A DNA stretch of 11,405 bases from positions 1 through 11,405 of the forward strand of contig CAZOLR010000050.1 in NCBI GenBank assembly GCA_964580905.1. Reading direction: 5' to 3'. The translations under genes were made by a program, and so were the position numbers. Numbering within the stretch: the stretch's first letter is position 1; the number at the start of each line of letters is the position of its first letter. The DNA comes from G041228335 sp964580905. Lineage in GTDB: Bacteria; Pseudomonadota; Alphaproteobacteria; Puniceispirillales; UBA1172. Under the pieces are notes generated by a model. The model was not told the origin of the DNA and did not search any database. It saw only the letters and a list, made by a program, of their open reading frames with translations. This document shows positions 1 to 7,420 of the stretch, piece by piece.

Positions 1-3
1 CAT

Positions 4-33
4 ATTGTATACATTTTTTTCTTGCAATATCAT
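4..33 (+). promoter_or_regulatory. Putative GntR-family operator overlapping a sigma-70-like promoter
   Basis: An 8-base perfect palindrome, TGTATACA (6-13), lies within a near-symmetric ATTGTATACATT (4-15). Operators of FCD-type GntR regulators commonly have a GTATAC core of this kind. A -35-like TTGTAT (5-10, 3 of 6 consensus) sits exactly 17 bases before a -10-like TATCAT (28-33, 5 of 6), so the palindrome would cover the -35. This arrangement fits autorepression of the regulator that starts at 87 and control of the downstream operon. The operator could also serve a divergent gene beyond the left edge, which is not visible. The motif is seen directly; its use as an operator is inferred. 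Confidence 0.5.
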
Positions 34-86
34 TTCATCCAAGTCAATACAAATACCGCAAGTTAACAGTCGGGTGGGGCGGAGAC

Positions 87-836
87 GTGTCACAGGTCAA
101 ACGTGAAATTGGGAAATATACCAAAGACGATGTGATATCGACGCTTCGGCGGCAGATACTGACCATGGAGCTTGAGCCGGGCCAACCTCTGGACGAGTCC
201 CGGCTGACCCGTCTTTACGGGCTTTCCCGGACCCCGTTACGGGAGGTGTTACGTCAGCTTTCCGGTGAGGGTTATACCCTGATCCATGAAAACCGGGGGG
301 CTTTTGTCTCGCCCATGGATCACAAATCGATGCGGCATTTTTTCCTTACCGCGCCGATGATCTACGCCGCAACGGCACGGCTTGCGGCCCGGTCATCCAC
401 GTCATCCCATATCGATGCGCTGGCACGGATCCAGCGTGATTTCAAAGATGCGGTTGAACGGCGGGATGTCGACGGCATGGTGTATTTCAACGACCGGTTT
501 CATTATCAGACCGGTGTGATTTCAGGTAATTCGTATCTGATGCCAAGCCTGCAACGGCTGCTGATTGATCATGCCCGCATCGGCCAGATTTTCTGGCAGC
601 AGAAAGGTGATGCCCGGGATGATCGTATCACCACCGCAAGCGCGCATCACGACCGGTTTATTGAGGTTTTCGCCGCGGGCGACGAGGAAGAGGCGGTTCG
701 CCTCACCCTTGAACACTGGGAATTATCACGTCAATATATGGACGATTACATTCATCCAAGGCCGCTGGATTTCGAAATCTCGCCTTTTGATGAAAACTCT
801 GCTGAGGCGACGGCTGATATAAAGACGGGTACATGA
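87..836 (+). CDS. GntR-family transcriptional regulator with FCD ligand-binding domain
   Basis: This 249-residue DNA-binding regulator has the FadR-subfamily layout. An N-terminal winged helix-turn-helix (about residues 12-75) contains the typical LEPGQPLDES and LSRTPLREVLRQL stretches. An all-helical FCD effector domain follows (about 82-222). Candidate metal and ligand residues of FCD proteins are present: N135/D136, H139, H187/H188 and H210. A charged tail of about 25 residues follows. The start is GTG, preceded by GGCGGAG at a good distance, and the protein begins close to the HTH as usual for the family. The stop is 30 bases before the DapA-like gene, so it is probably the first gene of the catabolic operon and senses its substrate or an intermediate. 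The family call is firm; the effector is unknown. FCD regulators commonly control sugar-acid, amino-acid or organic-acid catabolism. Confidence 0.93.
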   Translation: MSQVKREIGKYTKDDVISTLRRQILTMELEPGQPLDESRLTRLYGLSRTPLREVLRQLSGEGYTLIHENRGAFVSPMDHKSMRHFFLTAPMIYAATARLAARSSTSSHIDALARIQRDFKDAVERRDVDGMVYFNDRFHYQTGVISGNSYLMPSLQRLLIDHARIGQIFWQQKGDARDDRITTASAHHDRFIEVFAAGDEEEAVRLTLEHWELSRQYMDDYIHPRPLDFEISPFDENSAEATADIKTGT

Positions 837-866
837 ACTGAATAGGGTTAGGGGAACATCAGGCAA

Positions 867-1778
867 ATGGAATTCAAGGGAATAATTACCCCGGTCATCA
901 CGCCGTGTCATGAGGACGGGTCGATTGACCAGGACGGGTTCAGGACAGTTCTTGACCACCTGATCACCGAAGGGGTGGACGCCATTATCATCGGCGGCAC
1001 CACCGGTGAATATTATGCGCATTCGATGGAAGAACGTCTTGATCTTCTCAAGATCGGGTGTGAGCATGTCGACGGCAGGGTTCCGGTTGTTGGCGGCACG
1101 GGAACGCTCAGGACCGAGGAATCGATCCTGCTGGCCGAGGCATCGAAGGCGGCGGGATGTTCGGGCATTCTCATCACCACGCCGCCATATTCACTGCCAA
1201 CCGGACGTGAGAACGCGCTTCATGCGCTGGCGGTTGAACGGAGCGTCGATCTGCCGGTTATGCTCTACAACTACCCCGGCCGGATGGGCGTAACCATGGA
1301 TGAAGAATATCTCGACCGTGTCGGCAGGTCCCCCAATTTCAGGGCGATCAAGGAAAGTTCAGGCGATATCAATCGTGTGCATCTGCTTGCCCGCCGCTAT
1401 CCGCATATTTCGCTTTCCTGCGGGATGGATGACCAGGCGCTTGAATTTTTTGCCTGGGGGGCGAAAAGCTGGGTCTGTGCCGCCTCGAATTTTGCCATGG
1501 CGGCACATCGGGCGCTTTTTGACGCCTGCGTGATGGAAGGGAATTTTGAAAAAGGGCGTCGGATCATGACGGCAATGCTGCCGCTGATGCAGGTGCTTGA
1601 ACAGGGGGGGAAGTTTCTCCAGAGTATCAAGCACGGCATGACACTTCGCGGCCTGCCTGCCGGTGGCCCGCGCCTGCCGCTGAGGCCGCTTAACAAAGAC
1701 GAGAAGCGCGAACTGGCGCAGGTTATCGCAACCATGAACACCACCATCCAGAAGATTGAAGAGGAGTTCGCGTCATGA
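867..1778 (+). CDS. DapA/NanA-superfamily Schiff-base lyase or deaminase, specificity unknown
   Basis: This 303-residue cytoplasmic TIM-barrel enzyme belongs to the dihydrodipicolinate synthase/N-acetylneuraminate lyase superfamily, close to the family's usual 290-300 residues. Visible motifs are GGTTGE (43-48), the catalytic tyrosine in YNYPGRMG (Y134, with R139 at the position of the carboxylate-binding arginine of DapA), and the Schiff-base lysine in AIKESSGD (K162). The C-terminal GLPAGGPRLPLRPL stretch is typical of superfamily members. True DapA for lysine synthesis is unlikely because the gene sits between a GntR/FCD regulator and two oxidative catabolic enzymes. Relatives in such operons include pyrroline-4-hydroxy-2-carboxylate deaminase of hydroxyproline breakdown and keto-deoxy-sugar-acid dehydratases or aldolases. 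The gene overlaps the aldehyde dehydrogenase by ATGA, indicating translational coupling. The reaction class is inferred; the exact substrate cannot be assigned. Confidence 0.88.
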   Translation: MEFKGIITPVITPCHEDGSIDQDGFRTVLDHLITEGVDAIIIGGTTGEYYAHSMEERLDLLKIGCEHVDGRVPVVGGTGTLRTEESILLAEASKAAGCSGILITTPPYSLPTGRENALHALAVERSVDLPVMLYNYPGRMGVTMDEEYLDRVGRSPNFRAIKESSGDINRVHLLARRYPHISLSCGMDDQALEFFAWGAKSWVCAASNFAMAAHRALFDACVMEGNFEKGRRIMTAMLPLMQVLEQGGKFLQSIKHGMTLRGLPAGGPRLPLRPLNKDEKRELAQVIATMNTTIQKIEEEFAS

Positions 1779-3286
1779 GTGATGTGCTGAGCCTTGAGGA
1801 ATATGAAGCCATTGCCAATAGTCTGACCCCGCCGTCGGCGGCTTTCATCGATGGTGGATTTCGTGCCGGACAGGGCGCCGCCATGGTGATCACCAATCCC
1901 GCCACCGGGAAAGATATCACCACGATCAAGGCTGCCGGCAAAGATGATGTGGATCATGCGGTGCAGAAGGCGCGTGAAGTTTTCGAGGCCGGAGCCTGGT
2001 CACGTGCGCATCCGGCTGAGCGCAAAGATGTGCTGATCCGGCTGTGCAAACTGATCACGCGCAACCGCCATGAACTTGCGGTCATGGAAGCCGTCGACAG
2101 CGGCAAACCCATTCGTGATTGCGCGGAAATCGACATTCCGGAAACCATCGCCACGATCAAGTGGCACGCTGAGGCGATCGATAAGATCTATGATCAGACA
2201 GCCCCTGCCGGAGATGATGCGGTGGCGATGATTTCCCGTGAACCGATCGGGGTGGTGGGCTGTGTCCTGCCATGGAATTTCCCGATGCTGATGATGGCCT
2301 GGAAAATCGGCCCGGCGCTGGCGGCGGGGAATTCTGTCATCGTGAAACCGGCTGAACAGACGCCGCTGACCGCGCTTCGTATTGCCGAGCTTGCCATGGA
2401 GGCGGGCTTGCCGCGTGGTGTGCTTCAGGTGCTGCCCGGCGATGGCCCTGCCACGGGAGAGCCGATCGGCCGCCATCCGGATATTGATATGGTGAGCTTT
2501 ACGGGATCCACCGAAACAGGTCGGCTGTTTCTTAAATATGCCGCCGAGAGCAATCTTAAAAAGGTGACGCTGGAATGTGGCGGTAAAAACCCGGCTGTTG
2601 TGCTTGAAGATGCCGAAGACCTTGAAAGTGTTGCCGGCCATATCGCCAATGGGGCTTTCTGGAATATGGGGCAGAACTGTTCCGCCACCTCACGGCTGAT
2701 CGTCCATGCCGCGATCAAGGATGAACTGATGGCAAGGCTGCTAAACCATGTCAGGGAATGGCGCCAGGGGAATCCGCTTGATCCGGTGAACAGGATGGGT
2801 GTCCTTGTGGATAAGGGGCATTTTGACAAGGTGGCTGATGCCATTGAACGGGCAAAGAAAACCGGACTTAAGCCGCTTTGCGGCGGAGAAAGCCCGGAAG
2901 GGGCCGGCATTGAACCCACCATTTTCGACGGGATTTCCACGGATCACTTTCTTGCAAGAGAAGAGATTTTCGGCCCCGTTCTGTCGGTCATCACGGTGTC
3001 TTCTGCCGAAGAAGCACTTGAAATTGCCAATGATACAAATTACGGGCTGGCCGGATCGGTCTTTACCAGCAATATGCGCAAAGGGTTGCGACTGGCGCGC
3101 GGGATGCGGGCCGGAAACATCACGGTCAACTGCTATGGCGAAGGTGATATCACAACCCCGTTTGGCGGGTATCGCGAAAGCGGTTTCGGGGGGCGTGACA
3201 ACAGCATCCATGCGCATGATCAGTACACGGAAATCAAGACAATCTGGGTCGATCTGAGTGATCCCAGCCCCGAAGAGATCAGCTGA
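1775..3286 (+). CDS. NAD(P)-dependent aldehyde dehydrogenase, PuuC-like
   Basis: This 503-residue enzyme of the ALDH superfamily should oxidise an aldehyde to a carboxylate with NAD(P)+. The full fold is present: PWNFP with the active-site asparagine N168, cofactor-binding FTGSTETG, general base E267 in LECGGKNP, nucleophile C302 in GQNCSATSR, and the late EEIFGPVL and PFGGYRESGFG motifs. The N-terminal extension, the WHAEAIDKIYD stretch and the end YTEIKTIW resemble E. coli PuuC (gamma-glutamyl-aminobutyraldehyde dehydrogenase) and related aminoaldehyde or betaine-aldehyde dehydrogenases. The cysteine context is less like the alpha-ketoglutarate semialdehyde dehydrogenases I can recall. GAGGAG (1761-1766) precedes the ATG by 8 bases inside the upstream gene, which it overlaps by four bases. 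The gene also overlaps the oxidoreductase by TGATG. An aminoaldehyde substrate produced by the neighbouring flavin oxidase is a reasonable inference but is unproven. Confidence 0.93.
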   Translation: MSDVLSLEEYEAIANSLTPPSAAFIDGGFRAGQGAAMVITNPATGKDITTIKAAGKDDVDHAVQKAREVFEAGAWSRAHPAERKDVLIRLCKLITRNRHELAVMEAVDSGKPIRDCAEIDIPETIATIKWHAEAIDKIYDQTAPAGDDAVAMISREPIGVVGCVLPWNFPMLMMAWKIGPALAAGNSVIVKPAEQTPLTALRIAELAMEAGLPRGVLQVLPGDGPATGEPIGRHPDIDMVSFTGSTETGRLFLKYAAESNLKKVTLECGGKNPAVVLEDAEDLESVAGHIANGAFWNMGQNCSATSRLIVHAAIKDELMARLLNHVREWRQGNPLDPVNRMGVLVDKGHFDKVADAIERAKKTGLKPLCGGESPEGAGIEPTIFDGISTDHFLAREEIFGPVLSVITVSSAEEALEIANDTNYGLAGSVFTSNMRKGLRLARGMRAGNITVNCYGEGDITTPFGGYRESGFGGRDNSIHAHDQYTEIKTIWVDLSDPSPEEIS

Positions 3287-4629
3287 TGGGGATTCGCCGT
3301 GAGGCTTTACGCCTGCCTCGTGATCCGGGGCCGGCGGCATGGAATGAAATTCTTAACCCCGCGCCGCCTCACCCGGCCCTTGATGGGGACATCACCACGG
3401 ACTGGCTGGTTATCGGGGGCGGTTTTGCCGGGCTTTCAGCGGCGCGCAGGCTGACCCAACTGCGCAATGGTGACACCATTACGGTGATCGACGCGCGACG
3501 TATCGGCCATGGTCCTGCGGGACGCAATTCCGGTTTCATGATCGATCTGCCCCATGATCTTTCCTCGGACCAGTACACCTCAAGCCTTGAACGTGATCAC
3601 TGGCAGATCAGGCTCAACCGTCAGGCGATCGGCTTTGCCCGTGAAGTGGCAGAAGATTATGACCTTCCCCCTGAAGCCGTTGACCCATGCGGGCGTATCA
3701 ACGGTGCCGTGACCAAGTCAGGTATGGACCATAACATCAGCTATGCATCGCATCTTGAGCGCCTTGGAGAGCCGTTCGAGACACTGGATGCAAAAGCGAT
3801 GCATGACGTGACCGGCAGCAGGTTTTACCGCCATGGTCTTTTCATGCCCGGCTGTGTGTTGCTTCAGCCGGCGCTGTATATCCGGGGTCTGGCCGCAGGC
3901 CTTTCGGAAACAGTGGATATTTATGAAAATACACCGGCGCTGAGCTTTGAGCACATGGGGCAGGACTGGTGCGTCACCACCCCCGGGGGCAGAATTACCA
4001 CGCCGCGGATCATTCTTGCGGTAAACGGTCATGCCGAAAGTTTCGGATATTTCCGCCGCCGTCTGATGCATGTCTTCACCTATGCGTCCATGACCGAGCC
4101 TCTCAACGACGCGCAGCTGAAACGTCTGGGTGGCCAGCCGCGCTGGGGGATAACGCCTTCTGATCCGATGGGGAGCACGGTACGGCGTATCAGCGGCATT
4201 GGCGGCGACCGGATTGTGATCCGCAATCGCTGGTCGTTCAATCCCACGATGGAAGTCTCGGAAGCGAGGGTTGAACGCTATGGGCGTGATCAGGATAAAG
4301 GCTTTGCCCGGCGTTTCCCTGAGCTTGATGACGTGAAAATGGCCTATCGGTGGGGCGGCCGTTTGTGCCTCAGCCGGAATTCCACTCCTGCTTTCGGCGA
4401 GATCGAGGATGGCGTATTTTCCGCCTGTTGCCAGAACGGGCTGGGCACCGCGAAAGGTACGCTTGCCGGCATTGCTGCCGCGGAACTGGCCAGCCGTTCA
4501 AATTCACCTGTGGTCGAAGAGATGCTCAACGCATCGCCGCCACAACTGCTGCCACCGGAACCTTTCGCCAGCTTAGGGGCAAATATGGTGATCAAATGGC
4601 GGGAATGGAAAGGCCGGGCCGAAATATGA
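3286..4629 (+). CDS. FAD-dependent amine/amino-acid oxidoreductase (DAO family, PuuB-like)
   Basis: This 447-residue flavoprotein is of the D-amino-acid-oxidase fold. The FAD-binding Rossmann motif is GGGFAGLS (44-51) in WLVIGGGFAGLSAARRL, followed by an acidic strand end (VIDARRIGHGPAGRNSG, D69) matching the GASGRNGG-type motif of PuuB and glycine/sarcosine oxidase-like proteins. The C-terminal CCQNGLGTAKGTLAGIAAAEL stretch is the usual DAO closing motif. The roughly 38 residues before the Rossmann strand are normal for PuuB-like members. No signal peptide or membrane segment is seen, so it is probably cytoplasmic or peripheral, passing electrons to oxygen or quinone. Its start overlaps the ALDH stop (TGATG), so it is the last gene of the operon. 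It likely oxidises a primary or secondary amine, giving an aldehyde or imine for the neighbouring enzymes. The exact substrate is unknown. Confidence 0.9.
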   Translation: MGIRREALRLPRDPGPAAWNEILNPAPPHPALDGDITTDWLVIGGGFAGLSAARRLTQLRNGDTITVIDARRIGHGPAGRNSGFMIDLPHDLSSDQYTSSLERDHWQIRLNRQAIGFAREVAEDYDLPPEAVDPCGRINGAVTKSGMDHNISYASHLERLGEPFETLDAKAMHDVTGSRFYRHGLFMPGCVLLQPALYIRGLAAGLSETVDIYENTPALSFEHMGQDWCVTTPGGRITTPRIILAVNGHAESFGYFRRRLMHVFTYASMTEPLNDAQLKRLGGQPRWGITPSDPMGSTVRRISGIGGDRIVIRNRWSFNPTMEVSEARVERYGRDQDKGFARRFPELDDVKMAYRWGGRLCLSRNSTPAFGEIEDGVFSACCQNGLGTAKGTLAGIAAAELASRSNSPVVEEMLNASPPQLLPPEPFASLGANMVIKWREWKGRAEI

Positions 4630-4639
4630 CCACCTTGCC

Positions 4640-4665
4640 AGACACCACGGCTTCGGGCAGTGTCT
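4640..4665 (+). other. Weak hairpin after the catabolic operon
   Basis: Perfect 6-base arms AGACAC (4640-4645) and GTGTCT (4660-4665) enclose a 14-base loop just after the oxidoreductase stop. No U-run follows (the next bases are AGGTTAGATC), so this is at best a weak 3'-end structure and not a convincing intrinsic terminator. Confidence 0.25.
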
Positions 4666-4700
4666 AGGTTAGATCAAAAATTCCCTTAAAGGAGATCATC

Positions 4701-5144
4701 ATGGTTTCAGTCATCGGTATTGCTGTTGCGCCGCGCATCCTTGCGCCCATGGAAGAAAGGGACGATGTCATCGTCACGATCGAAAAAGGTCTTGATGGTG
4801 ATGCAAGGGGCGGCAAGAGCCGCCGGCAGGTTTCGATTCTCTTTGAAGATGACTGGAACGACGCCGTCGGCGCAACCGACGGTGCGGCAATGCCTTGGGT
4901 TGAACGCCGGGCAAATCTTTTTGTGCGGGGGATGCGCTCACCTCAGCAGGACGGCGGCATTTTCAGCATTGGTGATGTCCGGCTTGAGGTTGTCGAAGAG
5001 ACCGAACCGTGTGAGCTGATGGAAAGCAAGCGCAGTGGTCTGCGGGAGGCGCTGATGCCGGACTGGCGTGGTGGGGTCTGCTGCCGGGTTATTTCCGGTG
5101 GGGCCATCCGGCTTGGTGATCCGGTGGCCTATTCTGAAGCCTGA
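4701..5144 (+). CDS. Stand-alone MOSC-domain protein
   Basis: This 147-residue protein consists almost entirely of one MOSC domain, the module at the C-terminus of eukaryotic molybdenum-cofactor sulfurase and in bacterial YiiM/YuaD-like proteins. MOSC domains are thought to carry sulfur or bind pyranopterin and molybdenum. Motifs in order are a GLDGDARGG region (about 30-38, the usual G-x-x-GD loop), RQVSIL (42-47), RRANLFVRG (69-77), IGDVRLEVVEETEPCELM with the conserved cysteine C104, and the signature RGGVCCRVISGGAIRLGD (123-140). The start is well set by AAAGGAGA (4688-4695) a few bases before the ATG. The 71-base gap from the flavin oxidoreductase suggests it may be transcribed separately. 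The sulfur-acceptor or Moco-related role is a family inference, and small MOSC proteins often lack assigned partners. The nearby TupA-like protein for tungstate or molybdate is a possible functional echo. Confidence 0.88.
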   Translation: MVSVIGIAVAPRILAPMEERDDVIVTIEKGLDGDARGGKSRRQVSILFEDDWNDAVGATDGAAMPWVERRANLFVRGMRSPQQDGGIFSIGDVRLEVVEETEPCELMESKRSGLREALMPDWRGGVCCRVISGGAIRLGDPVAYSEA

Positions 5145-5152
5145 ACCAGATC

Positions 5153-5183
5153 TTGATACAAGCCTTTCTACACGTTAGGCTTG
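5153..5183 (+). promoter_or_regulatory. Putative promoter with inverted repeat upstream of the Fur-family gene
   Basis: TTGATA (5153-5158, 5 of 6 of the -35 consensus) is followed by a 17-base spacer and TAGGCT (5176-5181, 3 of 6). A perfect 7-base inverted repeat, CAAGCCT (5159-5165) and AGGCTTG (5177-5183) with an 11-base centre, fills the spacer and overlaps the -10. This could be an operator for the downstream regulator. It could also be an RNA hairpin, though no U-run follows it. The repeat is certain; the promoter and operator roles are tentative. Confidence 0.35.
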
Positions 5184-5206
5184 GATAAATCAAAATACAG
5201 GAACTC

Positions 5207-5611
5207 ATGCCCATGCGGGTCATCGATAAATGCCTTGAAGCTGGTGTCCGAATGACAAACCAGCGCCGGATCATCATCGAGCTGATTGATGAAGCTGATG
5301 ATCACCCTGATGTGGAAACAATCTACCGCCGGGCAATCGCGGTGGACAAAACCATCTCTCTTGCCACGATCTACCGGACCGTCGGCGTGCTGGAACAGGC
5401 CGGGGTGATTGAAAAGCTCGAAGTCGGGGATGGCAAGGCCCGATATGAACTGGCAGGGGAGCATCACGAACATCTCGTTGACGTCGATAGCGGTGAAATT
5501 CATGAGTTTCAGCATGAAGAACTCGAAGCGCTGAAAGAACAGATCGCCCGGGACATGGGGTTTGAACTGGTTGGCCACCGCCTTGAGCTGTTCGGGCGGA
5601 AAATCAAATAA
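5207..5611 (+). CDS. fur: Fur/Mur-family metal-responsive transcriptional regulator
   Basis: This 134-residue ferric-uptake-regulator family repressor has the standard length. The winged helix carries the recognition helix SLATIYRTVGVLEQAG (51-66). The dimerisation half has metal ligands at family positions: H33, E81, H86, H87, E88, H89, E106/E107 and H124. The paired cysteines of gammaproteobacterial Fur (HLICLDCG type) are replaced by HLVDVDSG (89-96), so the structural Cys4 zinc site is absent. This is the form I associate with alphaproteobacterial Fur/Mur, which in rhizobia responds mainly to manganese, and with iron-responsive Fur in other alphaproteobacteria. Two in-frame ATGs (5207 and 5213) are possible; AGGA at 5199-5202 is 4 bases before the first and 10 before the second, so the true start may be two codons later. 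A Fur-type box lies about 50 bases beyond its stop, controlling the next genes. Iron or manganese specificity cannot be decided here. Confidence 0.9.
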   Translation: MPMRVIDKCLEAGVRMTNQRRIIIELIDEADDHPDVETIYRRAIAVDKTISLATIYRTVGVLEQAGVIEKLEVGDGKARYELAGEHHEHLVDVDSGEIHEFQHEELEALKEQIARDMGFELVGHRLELFGRKIK

Positions 5612-5637
5612 ACTCTCAGGATGATGCTGTTCCGTAC

Positions 5638-5674
5638 TTGCCCTGTGGCTTTATGCGCATGATAATCATTCTCA
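5638..5674 (+). promoter_or_regulatory. Fur-type operator covering a promoter for the permease operon
   Basis: The 15 bases at 5660-5674 (TGATAATCATTCTCA) match the 7-1-7 Fur consensus TGATAATNATTATCA with a single mismatch. A promoter fits well here: TTGCCC (5638-5643, 4 of 6), a 17-base spacer, and GATAAT (5661-5666, 5 of 6). The box would cover the -10, the classic arrangement for repression by a metal-loaded Fur. The same bases also satisfy the looser TGA-N9-TCA pattern of the RirA iron-responsive box. A regulator of the Fur family is encoded immediately upstream (5207-5611). The match is directly visible; binding and the metal sensed are inferred. Confidence 0.7.
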
Positions 5675-5746
5675 ATAATTGTTGATATCCTGCCTGATCT
5701 CTGATTAGGGTTTATGTGAAATCAAGTGATCTGAAACGGGCAAGTG

Positions 5747-7420
5747 ATGACCGAAACCACGACAGCAGATAACAGCGCCGGATCAGGCGTCGCAGGAAAG
5801 ATGCTTCTTGCCCGTCTTCTGATGTGGGCCTGCTGCATCGTGCTTCTTGCGCCCATTGCCGCTCTCATTCTGACCGCGATGGGAGATGGCCAGGGGTTGA
5901 TGGCGCATCTCTTTGAAACTGTTCTGCTGCGGTATTTTGTCAACACCATCATGTTGATGCTGGGAGTTGGTGCGCTGGCGCTTGTTTTCGGTGTATCCAC
6001 GGCGTGGATAGTCAGCCGGTATACTTTTCCGGGGCGACGGCTTCTGGACTGGATGCTTGTCCTGCCCGCGGCAGTGCCAGCGTATATCATTGCCTATACC
6101 TACACAGATTTTCTGGAATATGCAGGTCCGGTCCAGACTTTACTTCGCGACTTGGCGGGGTGGCATACATCACGGGAATACTGGTTTCCGGAAATCCGCT
6201 CCATGGGCGGTGCCGCGCTGGTCATGGCTTCGGTTCTCTATCCCTATATTTATATCACGGCCAGAACGGCTTTCCGCATCACCTCATGCCGTCTTTACGA
6301 AGCGGCGATCCTGTCGGGGCAGAATATTTTTCTTAAGGTTGCCCTGCCGCTCAGCAGGCCTGCTATTGTTGCTGGTCTGGCGCTGGTGCTGATGGAAGTG
6401 ATTTCCGATTTCGGCACGGTGGATTACTTTGCGGTTGAAACCCTTACCTTAGGTATTTTCAATGTCTGGCTCGGGATGAACAGCATCACGACATCAGCCC
6501 AGATCGCCGTGATGGCCTTTGTTCTCATCATTGTGGTGCTCGGGGTGGAACTCTATGCCCAGTCCCGCAATGGTGGTGAATCCAATATCAAGGGGCAAAG
6601 AGGTGTTCCAACCCGCAATGCTTGCGGCATTTTCCGGATATTGCTGCCTCTTGTCTGCGGCATTCCGGTGATCCTTGGATTTGTGGTGCCCGTGGCGGTG
6701 CTGCTGAGCTTTGTTGTCGGAGATCTGCCGAATATCGGTGCAGCTGAGCTCGGAAACACCCTTTTCAACACGGTTCTCGTCGCTTTAACCAGCAGCCTGA
6801 TCATCATGGGACTGGCTGGCTTCATCACCATCATGGCGAATTGGCGGAGCGGGGCCGCAGGGCGGATTATTGCCGGGATGGCCGCCACCGGCTATGCCTT
6901 CCCGGGGACGATCCTTGCCATTGGCGTACTCACCGCCGCCGGTGGATTTGATCAGGCCATAACCCGGCTTTCAGGTGGTGGGGGAGGCATCCTCATCGGC
7001 AGTGCAGCGATGCTGATTTTCGCCTATATCGTCCGGTTCCAGGCGGTAGGGTATGGCACAATGCGTTCGGGCATCAGACGCCTGCCCCCCAATATCATGC
7101 CGGCAAGTCAGGTCATGGGGCATGGTTTTGCCAGCAGTGTCCGCCGGGTGGCACTGCCGTTGCTGCGGTCATCCTTTCTGGCCGGGCTGCTGATAGCTTT
7201 TGTCGATATCATGAAGGAGCTGCCGATGACGCTTCTTCTGCGTCCGTTCAATTTTGAAACCTTGGCCACCGTGACCTATCAATATGCCAATGAAGAAATG
7301 CTTGAAGTGGCCGCTTTGCCTGCGCTGATCATTGTTCTGGCGGGGTTGATTCCCGTTACTATCGTCAACCGCTCCCTCGATAACTGGCCGAGGTCAAGGA
7401 AGATCGTTACCCGTGGCTGA
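5747..7420 (+). CDS. fbpB: Two-domain ABC transporter permease, ferric-iron FbpB/SfuB type
   Basis: This inner-membrane permease of about 557 residues fuses two transmembrane domains, the architecture of ferric iron FbpB/SfuB permeases (ThiP is the main alternative). Many hydrophobic segments are visible, with the first near residues 22-45. The first domain has the cytoplasmic coupling motif LYEAAILSGQ...LPLSRPAIVAG (about 184-208). The second has a degenerate version, MPASQVMGHG...LPLLRSSFLAG (about 450-475), in which EAA is replaced. The PMTLLLRPFNFETLATVTYQYANEE region near the C-terminus is typical of iron permeases. The frame opens with GTG (5744) directly followed by ATG (5747); I prefer the ATG. 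A strong Fur-type box precedes it, supporting an iron or manganese role. The partners FbpA (binding protein) and FbpC (ATPase) are not in the window, so they must lie elsewhere if this system works. Iron specificity is inferred. Confidence 0.87.
   Translation: MTETTTADNSAGSGVAGKMLLARLLMWACCIVLLAPIAALILTAMGDGQGLMAHLFETVLLRYFVNTIMLMLGVGALALVFGVSTAWIVSRYTFPGRRLLDWMLVLPAAVPAYIIAYTYTDFLEYAGPVQTLLRDLAGWHTSREYWFPEIRSMGGAALVMASVLYPYIYITARTAFRITSCRLYEAAILSGQNIFLKVALPLSRPAIVAGLALVLMEVISDFGTVDYFAVETLTLGIFNVWLGMNSITTSAQIAVMAFVLIIVVLGVELYAQSRNGGESNIKGQRGVPTRNACGIFRILLPLVCGIPVILGFVVPVAVLLSFVVGDLPNIGAAELGNTLFNTVLVALTSSLIIMGLAGFITIMANWRSGAAGRIIAGMAATGYAFPGTILAIGVLTAAGGFDQAITRLSGGGGGILIGSAAMLIFAYIVRFQAVGYGTMRSGIRRLPPNIMPASQVMGHGFASSVRRVALPLLRSSFLAGLLIAFVDIMKELPMTLLLRPFNFETLATVTYQYANEEMLEVAALPALIIVLAGLIPVTIVNRSLDNWPRSRKIVTRG

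Noticed and set aside
867..1778. Assignment as lysine-biosynthetic dapA
   Set aside because: The regulator and oxidative neighbours indicate catabolism; the superfamily motifs alone do not define dihydrodipicolinate synthase.
2000..3340. Several reverse-strand open frames opposite the aldehyde dehydrogenase
   Set aside because: The + strand carries a complete ALDH with catalytic residues; the antisense translations are of low complexity in style and match no family I know.
867..4629. Firm assignment as a hydroxyproline catabolic operon
   Set aside because: The enzyme classes fit, but no epimerase is present and the ALDH and flavoenzyme look more like PuuC and PuuB; kept only as a hypothesis.
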